Shown here: piece after piece, positions 37,405-42,350 of the stretch | Position numbering within the stretch: the stretch's first letter is position 1 | How the letters are laid out: every line of letters starts with the position of its first letter | DNA from: a virus | IMG/VR virus record: IMGVR_UViG_3300044627_002210 | Coordinates: 1-42,350 of that record | Length of the DNA stretch: 42,350 bases | Reading direction: 5' to 3' (one strand) | The notes under the pieces: generated by a model | The model's input: only the letters and a program-made list of their open reading frames with translations | Databases searched by the model: none | What the model was told of the DNA's origin: nothing | Translations under genes and position numbers: made by a program

Positions 37405-37480
37405 GCGCTTGTAGCTCAGTGGTTAGAGCATCCGACTCATAATCGGCGGGTCAATGGTTCAAATCCATTCGGGCGCACCA
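37405..37480 (+). tRNA. tRNA with CAU anticodon (Met, or Ile2 after modification)
   Basis: Acceptor GCGCTTG pairs with CGGGCGC, D-arm GCTC/GAGC, anticodon arm TCCGA-CTCATAA-TCGGC with CAT, T-arm AATGG-TTCAAAT-CCATT, encoded CCA. The D-arm and anticodon region (GTGGTTAGAGCA, GACTCATAATCG) resemble bacterial tRNA-Ile2, which reads AUA after lysidine formation, so it may be Ile rather than Met. Confidence 0.9.
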
Positions 37481-37483
37481 CTC

Positions 37484-37502
37484 TTAAAAACTAACACAAA
37501 AT
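37484..37502 (+). promoter_or_regulatory. Box directly before tRNA-Arg
   Basis: TTAAAAACTAA with hexamer CAAAAT at 37497-37502. Only one base separates it from the tRNA 5' end (37504). A transcript starting 6 bases after the hexamer would lack the first bases of the tRNA, so here the box seems unable to drive a complete tRNA. Confidence 0.6.
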
Positions 37503-37503
37503 C

Positions 37504-37578
37504 GGAGCGTTCGTTCAACGGATAGGACTGAGGTTTTCTACACCTCCAATGTAGGTTCGATTCCTACACGCTCCACCA
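37504..37578 (+). tRNA. tRNA-Arg (anticodon UCU)
   Basis: Acceptor GGAGCGT pairs with ACGCTCC, anticodon arm GAGGT-TTTCTAC-ACCTC (anticodon TCT), T-arm TGTAG-GTTCGAT-type loop closing CTACA, encoded CCA. Reads AGA, a codon common in this phage's genes. Confidence 0.9.
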
Positions 37579-37604
37579 TTTAAAAACTAGATTAAGATTT
37601 AGCC

Positions 37605-37847
37605 ATGTCCAACATCACCATTAACCCGAAAGAAATCAAAGCAGATTACCGTGTTTCCACCGATGGGCGTGGATGGCTTTATATCGAAGTCCCTAACGGA
37701 TGGGATGATGTAAAGAAAATTAGTAAGAAAGTTCTCACCTACGAGGGGCGAAAGTTCCTTTTCAGTGGATGGAATTCTGATAGAAATGACTGCTTTTTCA
37801 AGGAAGAATTGGTAGGAAGCTCCACAGTAGTAGCCCAATTCATTTAA
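37605..37847 (+). CDS. Hypothetical protein, paralogue of the 30953 gene, 80 aa
   Basis: Hexamer TAAGAT at 37593-37598. ITINPKEIKADYRVSTDGRGWLYIEVPNGWDDVKKISKKVLTYEGRKF follows the 30953 protein almost unit for unit with about half identical residues. Family role unknown. Confidence 0.8.
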   Translation: MSNITINPKEIKADYRVSTDGRGWLYIEVPNGWDDVKKISKKVLTYEGRKFLFSGWNSDRNDCFFKEELVGSSTVVAQFI

Positions 37848-37871
37848 AAACTAGCCTAAGATATTGTCACC

Positions 37872-38051
37872 ATGAACACGCCACAAAACACTGACAGCAT
37901 GAAAGAAAAAATCGCAGATATCATTCTGCAATATCAAAATGAAATCTCCAATTACTTTGAGATGGAAGTCTCCATGGAATACGATGCGGAACACATGGAT
38001 GCGTATCTGGAAAACATGAAAGTTGAGATCCTCAACCTATTCAACATCTGA
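37872..38051 (+). CDS. Hypothetical acidic protein, 59 aa
   Basis: Hexamer TAAGAT at 37857-37862, 9-base spacer (ATTGTCACC). First gene of the 9-base class that dominates from here. Helical, Met- and Glu-rich. Unknown. The gap 38052-38081 shows nothing. Confidence 0.73.
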   Translation: MNTPQNTDSMKEKIADIILQYQNEISNYFEMEVSMEYDAEHMDAYLENMKVEILNLFNI

Positions 38052-38108
38052 ACATAACCGAAGGCGGGTTGTGATACCATTTAAAAACTAGCCTAAGATA
38101 TTGTCACT

Positions 38109-38321
38109 ATGAACGAAGCACCTATCTGTTACCCATATCTTGTTGGAAAGCTCACCACGACCTTTGAGTTCCTTGCATACAACCTTTACAAACAAGGCAT
38201 TATCACGGGAGAGCAAACGCAACTTGTCGAGGATTTTGTCCTTGCTGAAATGGCAAGGGTGAATGCGGATGAGCGAAAATATTCAAATGAATTTGAAGCG
38301 ATAAAAACTAGCGTAAGATAG
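38109..38321 (+). CDS. Hypothetical helical protein, 70 aa
   Basis: Hexamer TAAGAT at 38094-38099, 9-base spacer. LVGKLTTTFEFLAYNLYKQGIITGEQTQLVEDFVLAEM is two helices. The frame runs through the next box (IKTSVR) and stops at the TAG formed by its hexamer end. Confidence 0.73.
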   Translation: MNEAPICYPYLVGKLTTTFEFLAYNLYKQGIITGEQTQLVEDFVLAEMARVNADERKYSNEFEAIKTSVR

Positions 38322-38328
38322 CCTCACC

Positions 38329-38520
38329 ATGAAAGCAAAGCCACTACATAATTACAAGCTGTTGGGAACTGATATTGTTCTTGATGTTCGCAAGACCTAT
38401 GGATTCTCCCATGCCACCAATCAACCCGATTGGAAGGAAAAAGGATTGATTTTTATCCATGAGCGAAAGGATGATCCTGTGGGGGTTCTATTGGAGCGCG
38501 GGGAATATGTGATCGTTTAA
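38329..38520 (+). CDS. Hypothetical protein, 63 aa
   Basis: Hexamer TAAGAT at 38314-38319, 9-base spacer. Strands (KLLGTDIVLDV, GLIFIHERKDDPVGVLLERGEYVIV) suggest a small beta barrel. Unknown. Confidence 0.74.
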   Translation: MKAKPLHNYKLLGTDIVLDVRKTYGFSHATNQPDWKEKGLIFIHERKDDPVGVLLERGEYVIV

Positions 38521-38541
38521 AAACTAGATTAAGATAACACC

Positions 38542-38724
38542 ATGACCAGACAATACACAAACCAACTGCTTGAAATGATCGAAGAGGGTATTCTTGATAA
38601 GGATACCGTGATCAGTGCCTTCTGCTCCTACATGTCGGAAGCCGATGTTCAAGACCTTTGCGAGCGCGAAGGATTCATCGAGGAAGAAGAAGAGGACGAG
38701 GAAGAAGAGGAAGAAGAGGAATAA
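38542..38724 (+). CDS. Small protein with acidic tail, 60 aa
   Basis: Hexamer TAAGAT at 38530-38535, 6-base spacer. TNQLLEMIEEGILDKDTVISAFCSYMSEADVQDLCEREGF belongs to a small family frequent in phages; here it ends in a run of Glu and Asp. Unknown function. Confidence 0.78.
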   Translation: MTRQYTNQLLEMIEEGILDKDTVISAFCSYMSEADVQDLCEREGFIEEEEEDEEEEEEEE

Positions 38725-38745
38725 AAACTAGACTAAGATTTAACC

Positions 38746-38940
38746 ATGACCAAATTACTTACAAAAGAACACGTTAAAGCAATGGTAAAAGCTCTGGAAA
38801 GCGCGGGACTGCCCGTGGAAAAGGACTGGCAAGCCGGGACTGTCCGGGTGATGCACAAGGGCAAGGAAATCTTTGCTGCCATCGAGAAGGACAGAAACCA
38901 GCCTTGGATTGTTCGCCATGTGGACAGACTCTTCTCTTAA
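38746..38940 (+). CDS. Hypothetical protein, 64 aa
   Basis: Hexamer TAAGAT at 38734-38739. LTKEHVKAMVKALESAGLPVEKDWQAGTVRVMHKGKEIFAAI: helix, then beta hairpin. Common phage-type layout, unknown function. Confidence 0.75.
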   Translation: MTKLLTKEHVKAMVKALESAGLPVEKDWQAGTVRVMHKGKEIFAAIEKDRNQPWIVRHVDRLFS

Positions 38941-38964
38941 AAACTAGATTAAGATAGCTGCACC

Positions 38965-39048
38965 ATGAAACAACTCATCCTTGACACCCTCGCTGCGTTC
39001 TTCCTGTTCGCGTTCACCCCCATCATCCTGTTCATCCTGATTGGATAA
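38965..39048 (+). CDS. Tiny membrane protein, 27 aa
   Basis: Hexamer TAAGAT at 38950-38955, 9-base spacer (AGCTGCACC). One hydrophobic helix (LILDTLAAFFLFAFTPIILFILIG). TAA is part of the next box, which supports it as a real gene despite the size. Confidence 0.66.
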   Translation: MKQLILDTLAAFFLFAFTPIILFILIG

Positions 39049-39072
39049 AAACTAGAGTAAGATCGTCTCGTT

Positions 39073-39324
39073 ATGAAAATACAACTAACAAGCACCGCCC
39101 CCATCGCAGTTGAAACCTATGTCGATGGCAACATCGTTCTGGGACAATTTGAATATCACCCCGCCGATGAGTTTGGAACTCCTCCCCATTTCATCCTTTT
39201 CGATGAGGTATCCACCGATTTCCCTATCCTTTGGGAGCATCAGGAAATAACCTTTAAGGGTGGCTGGTTTTACTTCGAAGACGATATGTTCGGAGAGGTG
39301 AAATTCAAGTTTGCCGGATATTAA
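39073..39324 (+). CDS. Hypothetical protein, 83 aa
   Basis: Hexamer TAAGAT at 39058-39063, 9-base spacer. Strand-rich (IAVETYVDGNIVLGQFEYHPADE, PHFILFDEVSTDFPILW). Unknown. Confidence 0.75.
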   Translation: MKIQLTSTAPIAVETYVDGNIVLGQFEYHPADEFGTPPHFILFDEVSTDFPILWEHQEITFKGGWFYFEDDMFGEVKFKFAGY

Positions 39325-39327
39325 ACC

Positions 39328-39356
39328 AACCCCGAAAGGGGTTCAATCCCCCTTTT
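39328..39356 (+). terminator. T-arm-shaped terminator
   Basis: GGGG-TTCAATC-CCCC (39338-39352) followed by TTTT. The 7-base loop is a tRNA T-loop sequence. An alternative hairpin AACCCC-GAAA-GGGGTT uses the same GGGG, so two exclusive folds are possible. Similar elements lie at 39995 and 41853. Confidence 0.7.
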
Positions 39357-39382
39357 AAAAACTAGCGTAAACTGCTACTACC

Positions 39383-39754
39383 ATGAAACATATATCTGAT
39401 ATAATACCTGAAATCGAAAAGATCGTCCCCGCCCGTGAAGCGAACATCGTTCCCCTTGGCGTAGGATGCTACAATCTCTTTAAGGACGGGGAAAAGGTGA
39501 AAGGTAAGCGTTTACTTACATTTAAGCCCTATGTTGATTCCTTCAAGAGCGCGGAAGAGAATCACCGCAACTTGCAAGCGGAAGAGAAGGCGATTCAAGC
39601 GGTTTTCCCAAGCTATCGCGCCCCTTCCTTGGCTCAAATCAAAGCCCTTCAAAGCGCAAGAAAAGCCATGACAAAGGAAGTCATGCGGGACGGTGCGATT
39701 GCTGAGAGGGGATTGCCAAAGGCGAGCGAAGTCTGGTTGTCCCGCCTTGCTTAA
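39383..39754 (+). CDS. Hypothetical basic protein, 123 aa
   Basis: Hexamer TAAACT at 39368-39373, 9-base spacer. KHISDIIPEIEKIVPAREANIVPLGVGCYNLFKDG at the start, basic helices after (QIKALQSARKAMTKEVMRD). Unknown. Confidence 0.75.
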   Translation: MKHISDIIPEIEKIVPAREANIVPLGVGCYNLFKDGEKVKGKRLLTFKPYVDSFKSAEENHRNLQAEEKAIQAVFPSYRAPSLAQIKALQSARKAMTKEVMRDGAIAERGLPKASEVWLSRLA

Positions 39755-39778
39755 AAACTAGACTAACATCACATTACC

Positions 39779-39982
39779 ATGAACGAACACACACAAGCAG
39801 TCGAGAAAGCAATGGCCAAGTATCCAAAGGCCAAACGTATCGCGGTGGAGAACTTCACCTTTGGTCAACAAGGAAAGGGGATGCCTTTCGGAGTCGCCAT
39901 GAATCTGGAGACGGATGCCCGTTGCTACGGGTGGAAGCCCGACACCGTGAAAGCCATTAAGATGGTTTTGAATGGCCGTTAA
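39779..39982 (+). CDS. Conserved phage protein, paralogue of the 28992 gene, 67 aa
   Basis: Hexamer TAACAT at 39764-39769, 9-base spacer. RIAVENFTFGQQGKGMPFGVAMNLETDARCYGWKPDTVKAIKMVL shares the NF...MNLxxDAxxYGWxxxTxxAI pattern with the 28992 protein. Unknown role. Confidence 0.8.
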   Translation: MNEHTQAVEKAMAKYPKAKRIAVENFTFGQQGKGMPFGVAMNLETDARCYGWKPDTVKAIKMVLNGR

Positions 39983-39994
39983 TCAAACAAACCT

Positions 39995-40013
39995 AAGGGT
40001 TCAATCCCCTTAA
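39995..40013 (+). terminator. T-arm-shaped hairpin
   Basis: AAGGG-TTCAATC-CCCTT at 39995-40011, a 5-bp stem with the T-loop sequence, directly in front of a box. It lacks a full T-run of its own. Confidence 0.5.
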
Positions 40014-40037
40014 AAACTAGCGTAAGATAGCTGCACC

Positions 40038-40175
40038 ATGAAATACAAAACACATACAATCATTAAGTCGGGCATGATCGGGGATGGATTTGACATCTAT
40101 TCCCCTGACATGCGGAAGATCGGACACACCTTGACAACCACGGAAGCCAAGGCATTCATCGACTCCATCGCATAA
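40038..40175 (+). CDS. Hypothetical protein, 45 aa
   Basis: Hexamer TAAGAT at 40023-40028, 9-base spacer. KYKTHTIIKSGMIGDGFDIYSPDMRKIGHTLTTTEAKAFIDSI: two hairpin strands and a helix. Unknown. Confidence 0.72.
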   Translation: MKYKTHTIIKSGMIGDGFDIYSPDMRKIGHTLTTTEAKAFIDSIA

Positions 40176-40199
40176 AAACTAAACCAAAATAGCCTCACC

Positions 40200-40343
40200 A
40201 TGAAACTGATACTCGTCTCCATCACTGTCGGAAACACCCGCCATTCCAAGTTCACCCTTTCCAGCGATGGCAAGGTGGACATTGCCAAGGTCTTTCCATT
40301 CACCGCGCACCTTCCCTTTGGGACAACGGTAACGGTTGGATAA
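40200..40343 (+). CDS. Hypothetical protein, 47 aa
   Basis: Hexamer CAAAAT at 40185-40190, 9-base spacer. KLILVSITVGNTRHSKFTLSSDG is strand-rich. TAA lies in the next box. Unknown. Confidence 0.72.
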   Translation: MKLILVSITVGNTRHSKFTLSSDGKVDIAKVFPFTAHLPFGTTVTVG

Positions 40344-40392
40344 AAACTAGCCTAGACTGATCTCGTAACCAACACCAACAACACACACCACC

Positions 40393-40632
40393 ATGACCAA
40401 CAAACAAATCGTTAAAGCATTCGTATCCGGCGCAACCAAGGGCAAGAATAGCCTGAAGAGCATGTTCATCGAAGGGGACACCCTTTACAGCTATGGCTAC
40501 CACTTCCCCCTTGCCAAGCGTGTGGAAGGCGGTTTCTGGGTCAATCCTGACCGCTACAGCGTCACAACTTCAAAGCAACAAGGCATGGTTCGGGGCGCAA
40601 TCGCCCAAGCGGGTTTCTCTTTCGTGGGGTAA
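40393..40632 (+). CDS. Conserved phage protein, 79 aa
   Basis: Box hexamer TAGACT at 40353-40358, but the ATG is 34 bases further, after a CA-rich leader (ccaacaccaacaacacacaccacc). TLYSYGYHFPLAKRV...NPDRYSVTTSKQQGMVRGAI is a family I know from phages, with a conserved TTSxxQ end. Function unknown. Confidence 0.78.
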   Translation: MTNKQIVKAFVSGATKGKNSLKSMFIEGDTLYSYGYHFPLAKRVEGGFWVNPDRYSVTTSKQQGMVRGAIAQAGFSFVG

Positions 40633-40633
40633 C

Positions 40634-40680
40634 ATGGTAAAAGTCCCCTCTCCGGGTGGTTCCGGGGAGGGGCAAACCAT
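40634..40680 (+). terminator. Strong rho-independent-type hairpin
   Basis: CCCCTCTCCGG at 40645-40655 pairs with CCGGGGAGGGG at 40662-40672 (one G-U pair). ATGGT at 40634-40638 and ACCAT at 40676-40680 add an outer stem, then TTT of the next box. Confidence 0.82.
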
Positions 40681-40692
40681 TTAAAAACTAAC
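40681..40692 (+). promoter_or_regulatory. Truncated box without hexamer
   Basis: TTAAAAACTAAC is followed at once by the ATG at 40693; the hexamer and spacer are missing. If the box needs the hexamer, this gene has no promoter of its own and sits behind a terminator. Confidence 0.6.
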
Positions 40693-40791
40693 ATGAAAGA
40701 ACTCATTTTTATCCTCGCCATTGTCGGCTTGCTTGCCTATGGCTTGTGGCCTTTCGCCCTTCTCCTGTTTTTCCTTTATCTGTGGTTTTAA
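40693..40791 (+). CDS. Tiny membrane protein, 32 aa
   Basis: KELIFILAIVGLLAYGLWPFALLLFFLYLWF: two hydrophobic segments around a Trp-Pro turn. Follows a truncated box. The TAA falls in the next box. Confidence 0.6.
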   Translation: MKELIFILAIVGLLAYGLWPFALLLFFLYLWF

Positions 40792-40815
40792 AAACTAGCC
40801 TAGACTGATTGCACC

Positions 40816-40953
40816 ATGAACGATATGTTATTCACCGCCAGCGGACAAGTCCTTGCCTATGCCATCACAAGGGATGAGGCAATTGCCATCTCAAATTTCG
40901 CTCGTCGCCCCGTTCGCTGGGGTAACGAATTGATCGGAGCAGAATACGCCTGA
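40816..40953 (+). CDS. Hypothetical protein, 45 aa
   Basis: Hexamer TAGACT at 40801-40806, 9-base spacer GATTGCACC. NDMLFTASGQVLAYAITRDEAIAISNFARRPVRWG; helix and strands. Unknown. Confidence 0.72.
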   Translation: MNDMLFTASGQVLAYAITRDEAIAISNFARRPVRWGNELIGAEYA

Positions 40954-40980
40954 TAAAAACTAGCCTAGACTGATTGCACC

Positions 40981-41295
40981 ATGAGCAACTACCCATTGGA
41001 AGACATCCTCCGCGCCCGTAAAACCTCCATCACGGGAGTCCGTGAAAAGAGTTATGGCAAGACCCATGAAGTCTATGGGGGCGCACCTTGTGACTGGTCA
41101 AAGGCACAAGGCGCAACCCATACGCTTTACTGTGGGGAAACCTCTGGCTTGTATGGACGACCCGGAACCGGAACCCGTCCCGCAAAGCTTGGGAAAACCG
41201 TTCTCTACGTGGGGAACGATGTCACCGATGAAGATCAAATCATATGGGACAAATGGGAAATCAAAACCCTCTGGGAAAACGCGAATAAAAACTAG
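40981..41295 (+). CDS. Hypothetical protein, 104 aa
   Basis: Hexamer TAGACT at 40966-40971; box and spacer are identical to the previous gene's. Gly/Thr-rich middle (GATHTLYCGETSGLYGRPGTGTRPAKLGKTVLYVG). Ends NKN-TAG in the next box. Unknown. Confidence 0.74.
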   Translation: MSNYPLEDILRARKTSITGVREKSYGKTHEVYGGAPCDWSKAQGATHTLYCGETSGLYGRPGTGTRPAKLGKTVLYVGNDVTDEDQIIWDKWEIKTLWENANKN

Positions 41296-41312
41296 CACAA
41301 AATAGCCTCACC

Positions 41313-41534
41313 ATGATCACCCGATACAAATCCGAAGAGTTCCCGAACGTGTTCATTCAATCCTATGAGATTGACATGGATGCTGACCTTTCCATTGAGA
41401 ACGGTATCACCACGTTTGACAATAACGCCAAGGACAATCCTCACCCAAACTACCGTTACCTTGTGCGGGTGGGTGGCGGATACCGCGCCTTTACAAAGAA
41501 GTCTCACGCAACCACCTATAACAACGAGGGTTAA
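41313..41534 (+). CDS. Hypothetical protein, 73 aa
   Basis: Hexamer CAAAAT at 41298-41303, 9-base spacer. RYKSEEFPNVFIQSYEIDMDADLSIENGI and YRYLVRVGGGYRAF are strand-rich. Unknown. Confidence 0.74.
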   Translation: MITRYKSEEFPNVFIQSYEIDMDADLSIENGITTFDNNAKDNPHPNYRYLVRVGGGYRAFTKKSHATTYNNEG

Positions 41535-41558
41535 AAACTAGCCTAGAATCCTACTACC

Positions 41559-41846
41559 ATGAAAACACAAAAAGACATCCTACTCAAAGACGGTTCCACA
41601 CTTGCCAAGGGCTTGCCCGTCTCCTTCATCGAGGGCAAGGACAGCCGTTGCCTTGTTCACTCGCCAGCGCATCCCGAACCGCTTCAGGTGCGTATCACAA
41701 GCGCATTCAAAGCCCCATCGATGTCCTCCTTGGAACGGTGGGGAATGGATGGAGTTTGCAAGACTCCTACGGGTAAGCGTGTGGAGTCTGACGGTCACGG
41801 CCCGGACGGTAGTCCAAGCTGGTTGCTGGTCTTCAGCCTGATCTGA
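41559..41846 (+). CDS. Hypothetical protein, 95 aa
   Basis: Hexamer TAGAAT at 41544-41549, 9-base spacer. ILLKDGSTLAKGLPVSFIEGKDSRCLVHSPAHPEPLQVRIT: small beta-barrel-like start; ends in a hydrophobic strand. Similar starts are seen in other small phage proteins. Unknown. Confidence 0.75.
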   Translation: MKTQKDILLKDGSTLAKGLPVSFIEGKDSRCLVHSPAHPEPLQVRITSAFKAPSMSSLERWGMDGVCKTPTGKRVESDGHGPDGSPSWLLVFSLI

Positions 41847-41852
41847 TAAGCG

Positions 41853-41874
41853 AAAGGGGTTCGATCCCCCTTTT
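41853..41874 (+). terminator. T-arm-shaped terminator
   Basis: AAAGGGG-TTCGATC-CCCCTTT with the exact tRNA T-loop TTCGATC, then TTTT into the next box. Same form as at 39328. Confidence 0.7.
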
Positions 41875-41900
41875 AAAAACTAGCCTAAGATAGCCTCACC

Positions 41901-42149
41901 ATGAAAAACAAAATCGCCAAGCTGAATGAGTTGTTCCCCAAGATCAAAGCCGTATCCACCACCGAATGGGATGGGGAGGAAGGCGGCATCTGGTTTCGCC
42001 AAGAAGGGAATCTTCACACGGATGGAATGCCCTTCTTCGACTGCTACCACGACGAGCAGGTGCATCCTGAAGTCCAGAAAGCCCTGAAGTCCTTGGGGCT
42101 GTATGCGGAGCCATATGACGCGGGAACGTGGATGGCTTACGAAGCATGA
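41901..42149 (+). CDS. Hypothetical protein, 82 aa
   Basis: Hexamer TAAGAT at 41886-41891, 9-base spacer. Starts KNKIAKLNELFPKIKAVSTTEWDG, then GIWFRQEG and QVHPEVQKALKSLG. Phage-type small protein without assigned role. The stretch 42150-42193 holds only a weak GAGCG/CGCTC hairpin. Confidence 0.75.
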   Translation: MKNKIAKLNELFPKIKAVSTTEWDGEEGGIWFRQEGNLHTDGMPFFDCYHDEQVHPEVQKALKSLGLYAEPYDAGTWMAYEA

Positions 42150-42218
42150 TCAAAACGGGGGGAGCGCATCCGACACGCTCAACGTCCTAGCGTTTAAAAA
42201 CTAGGGTAAGATGCCCTT

Positions 42219-42350
42219 GTGACCAACACCATCAACACCACCATGACCACCACCTATTATTCCCCACGCTACAAAGAAACCTTCACTGTCATCTCCAAGG
42301 ATGTCCAACCTCATTGGGCTTGTGCAAGGTTCGCCAAGGTTCGAGTTGAG
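42219..42350 (+). CDS. Start of a gene cut by the window end
   Basis: Hexamer TAAGAT at 42207-42212. A GTG at 42219 lies exactly 6 bases after it and is in frame with the ATG at 42243 (MTTTYYSPRYKETFTVISKD). The leader between them is CA-rich as at 40365-40392. Leaderless start at GTG or leadered start at ATG are both possible. No stop before the window end. Confidence 0.6.
   Translation, partial: MTNTINTTMTTTYYSPRYKETFTVISKDVQPHWACARFAKVRVE

Overview
The window looks like one contiguous accessory region of a large tailed double-stranded DNA phage (jumbo-phage style). About 125 small genes, all on the + strand, are packed almost without gaps. They come with four clear tRNA genes (Ile-UAU, Leu-UAA, CAU, Arg-UCU) and several families I recognise from phages: thioredoxin-like protein, metallophosphoesterase, two nucleotidyltransferase-like proteins, 2H phosphoesterase, RecA/RadA-like ATPase, LemA, SprT-like protease, an ArdA-like tail, a putative immunity protein and HREDGP-repeat proteins. 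There are no structural or packaging genes here. The host cannot be named from this window. Shine-Dalgarno sequences are mostly missing in front of genes.

The dominant feature is an intergenic module present roughly 90 times: TTAAAAACTA(G/A), two free bases, then a -10-like hexamer (TACAAT, CACAAT, GATAAT, CATAAT, TAAGAT, TAGACT and similar). The start codon follows with nearly fixed spacing, exactly 6 bases in most cases and exactly 9 in most genes after 37.8 kb. Six bases is where transcription should begin after a -10 element, so I read the module as a promoter that makes leaderless mRNAs. It also supplies the stop codon of the gene before it, often in two or three frames. Each gene is therefore a self-contained cassette. 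Below, 'box' means this module; the hexamer position is given for each gene.

Layout. 1-7.9 kb: short operons with overlapping ATGA junctions, headed by boxes. 7.9-9.35 kb: a tandem duplication of HREDGP-repeat genes that left a chimeric gene. 9.3-15.5 kb: nucleotidyltransferase, RecA-like ATPase, a broken homing-endonuclease fragment and membrane proteins. 15.5-17.2 kb: a structured RNA and a GC-rich foreign block with a repeated core that recalls gene-cassette recombination sites. 17.2-26 kb: LemA plus a membrane partner, small zinc proteins, a tRNA-like RNA and a pseudoknot RNA. 26-36.6 kb: almost one box per gene. 36.6-37.6 kb: a CTAAG/CTTAG repeat array, then tRNA genes with a perfect 16-bp parS-type palindrome between two of them. 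37.6-42.35 kb: very small genes with the 9-base spacing and tRNA T-arm-shaped terminators.

Several genes are visibly broken or altered: two with an in-frame TAA near the start, three with frameshifts, and one pair fused because the box's stop codon became CAA. Most gene functions are unknown, and I have left them so.
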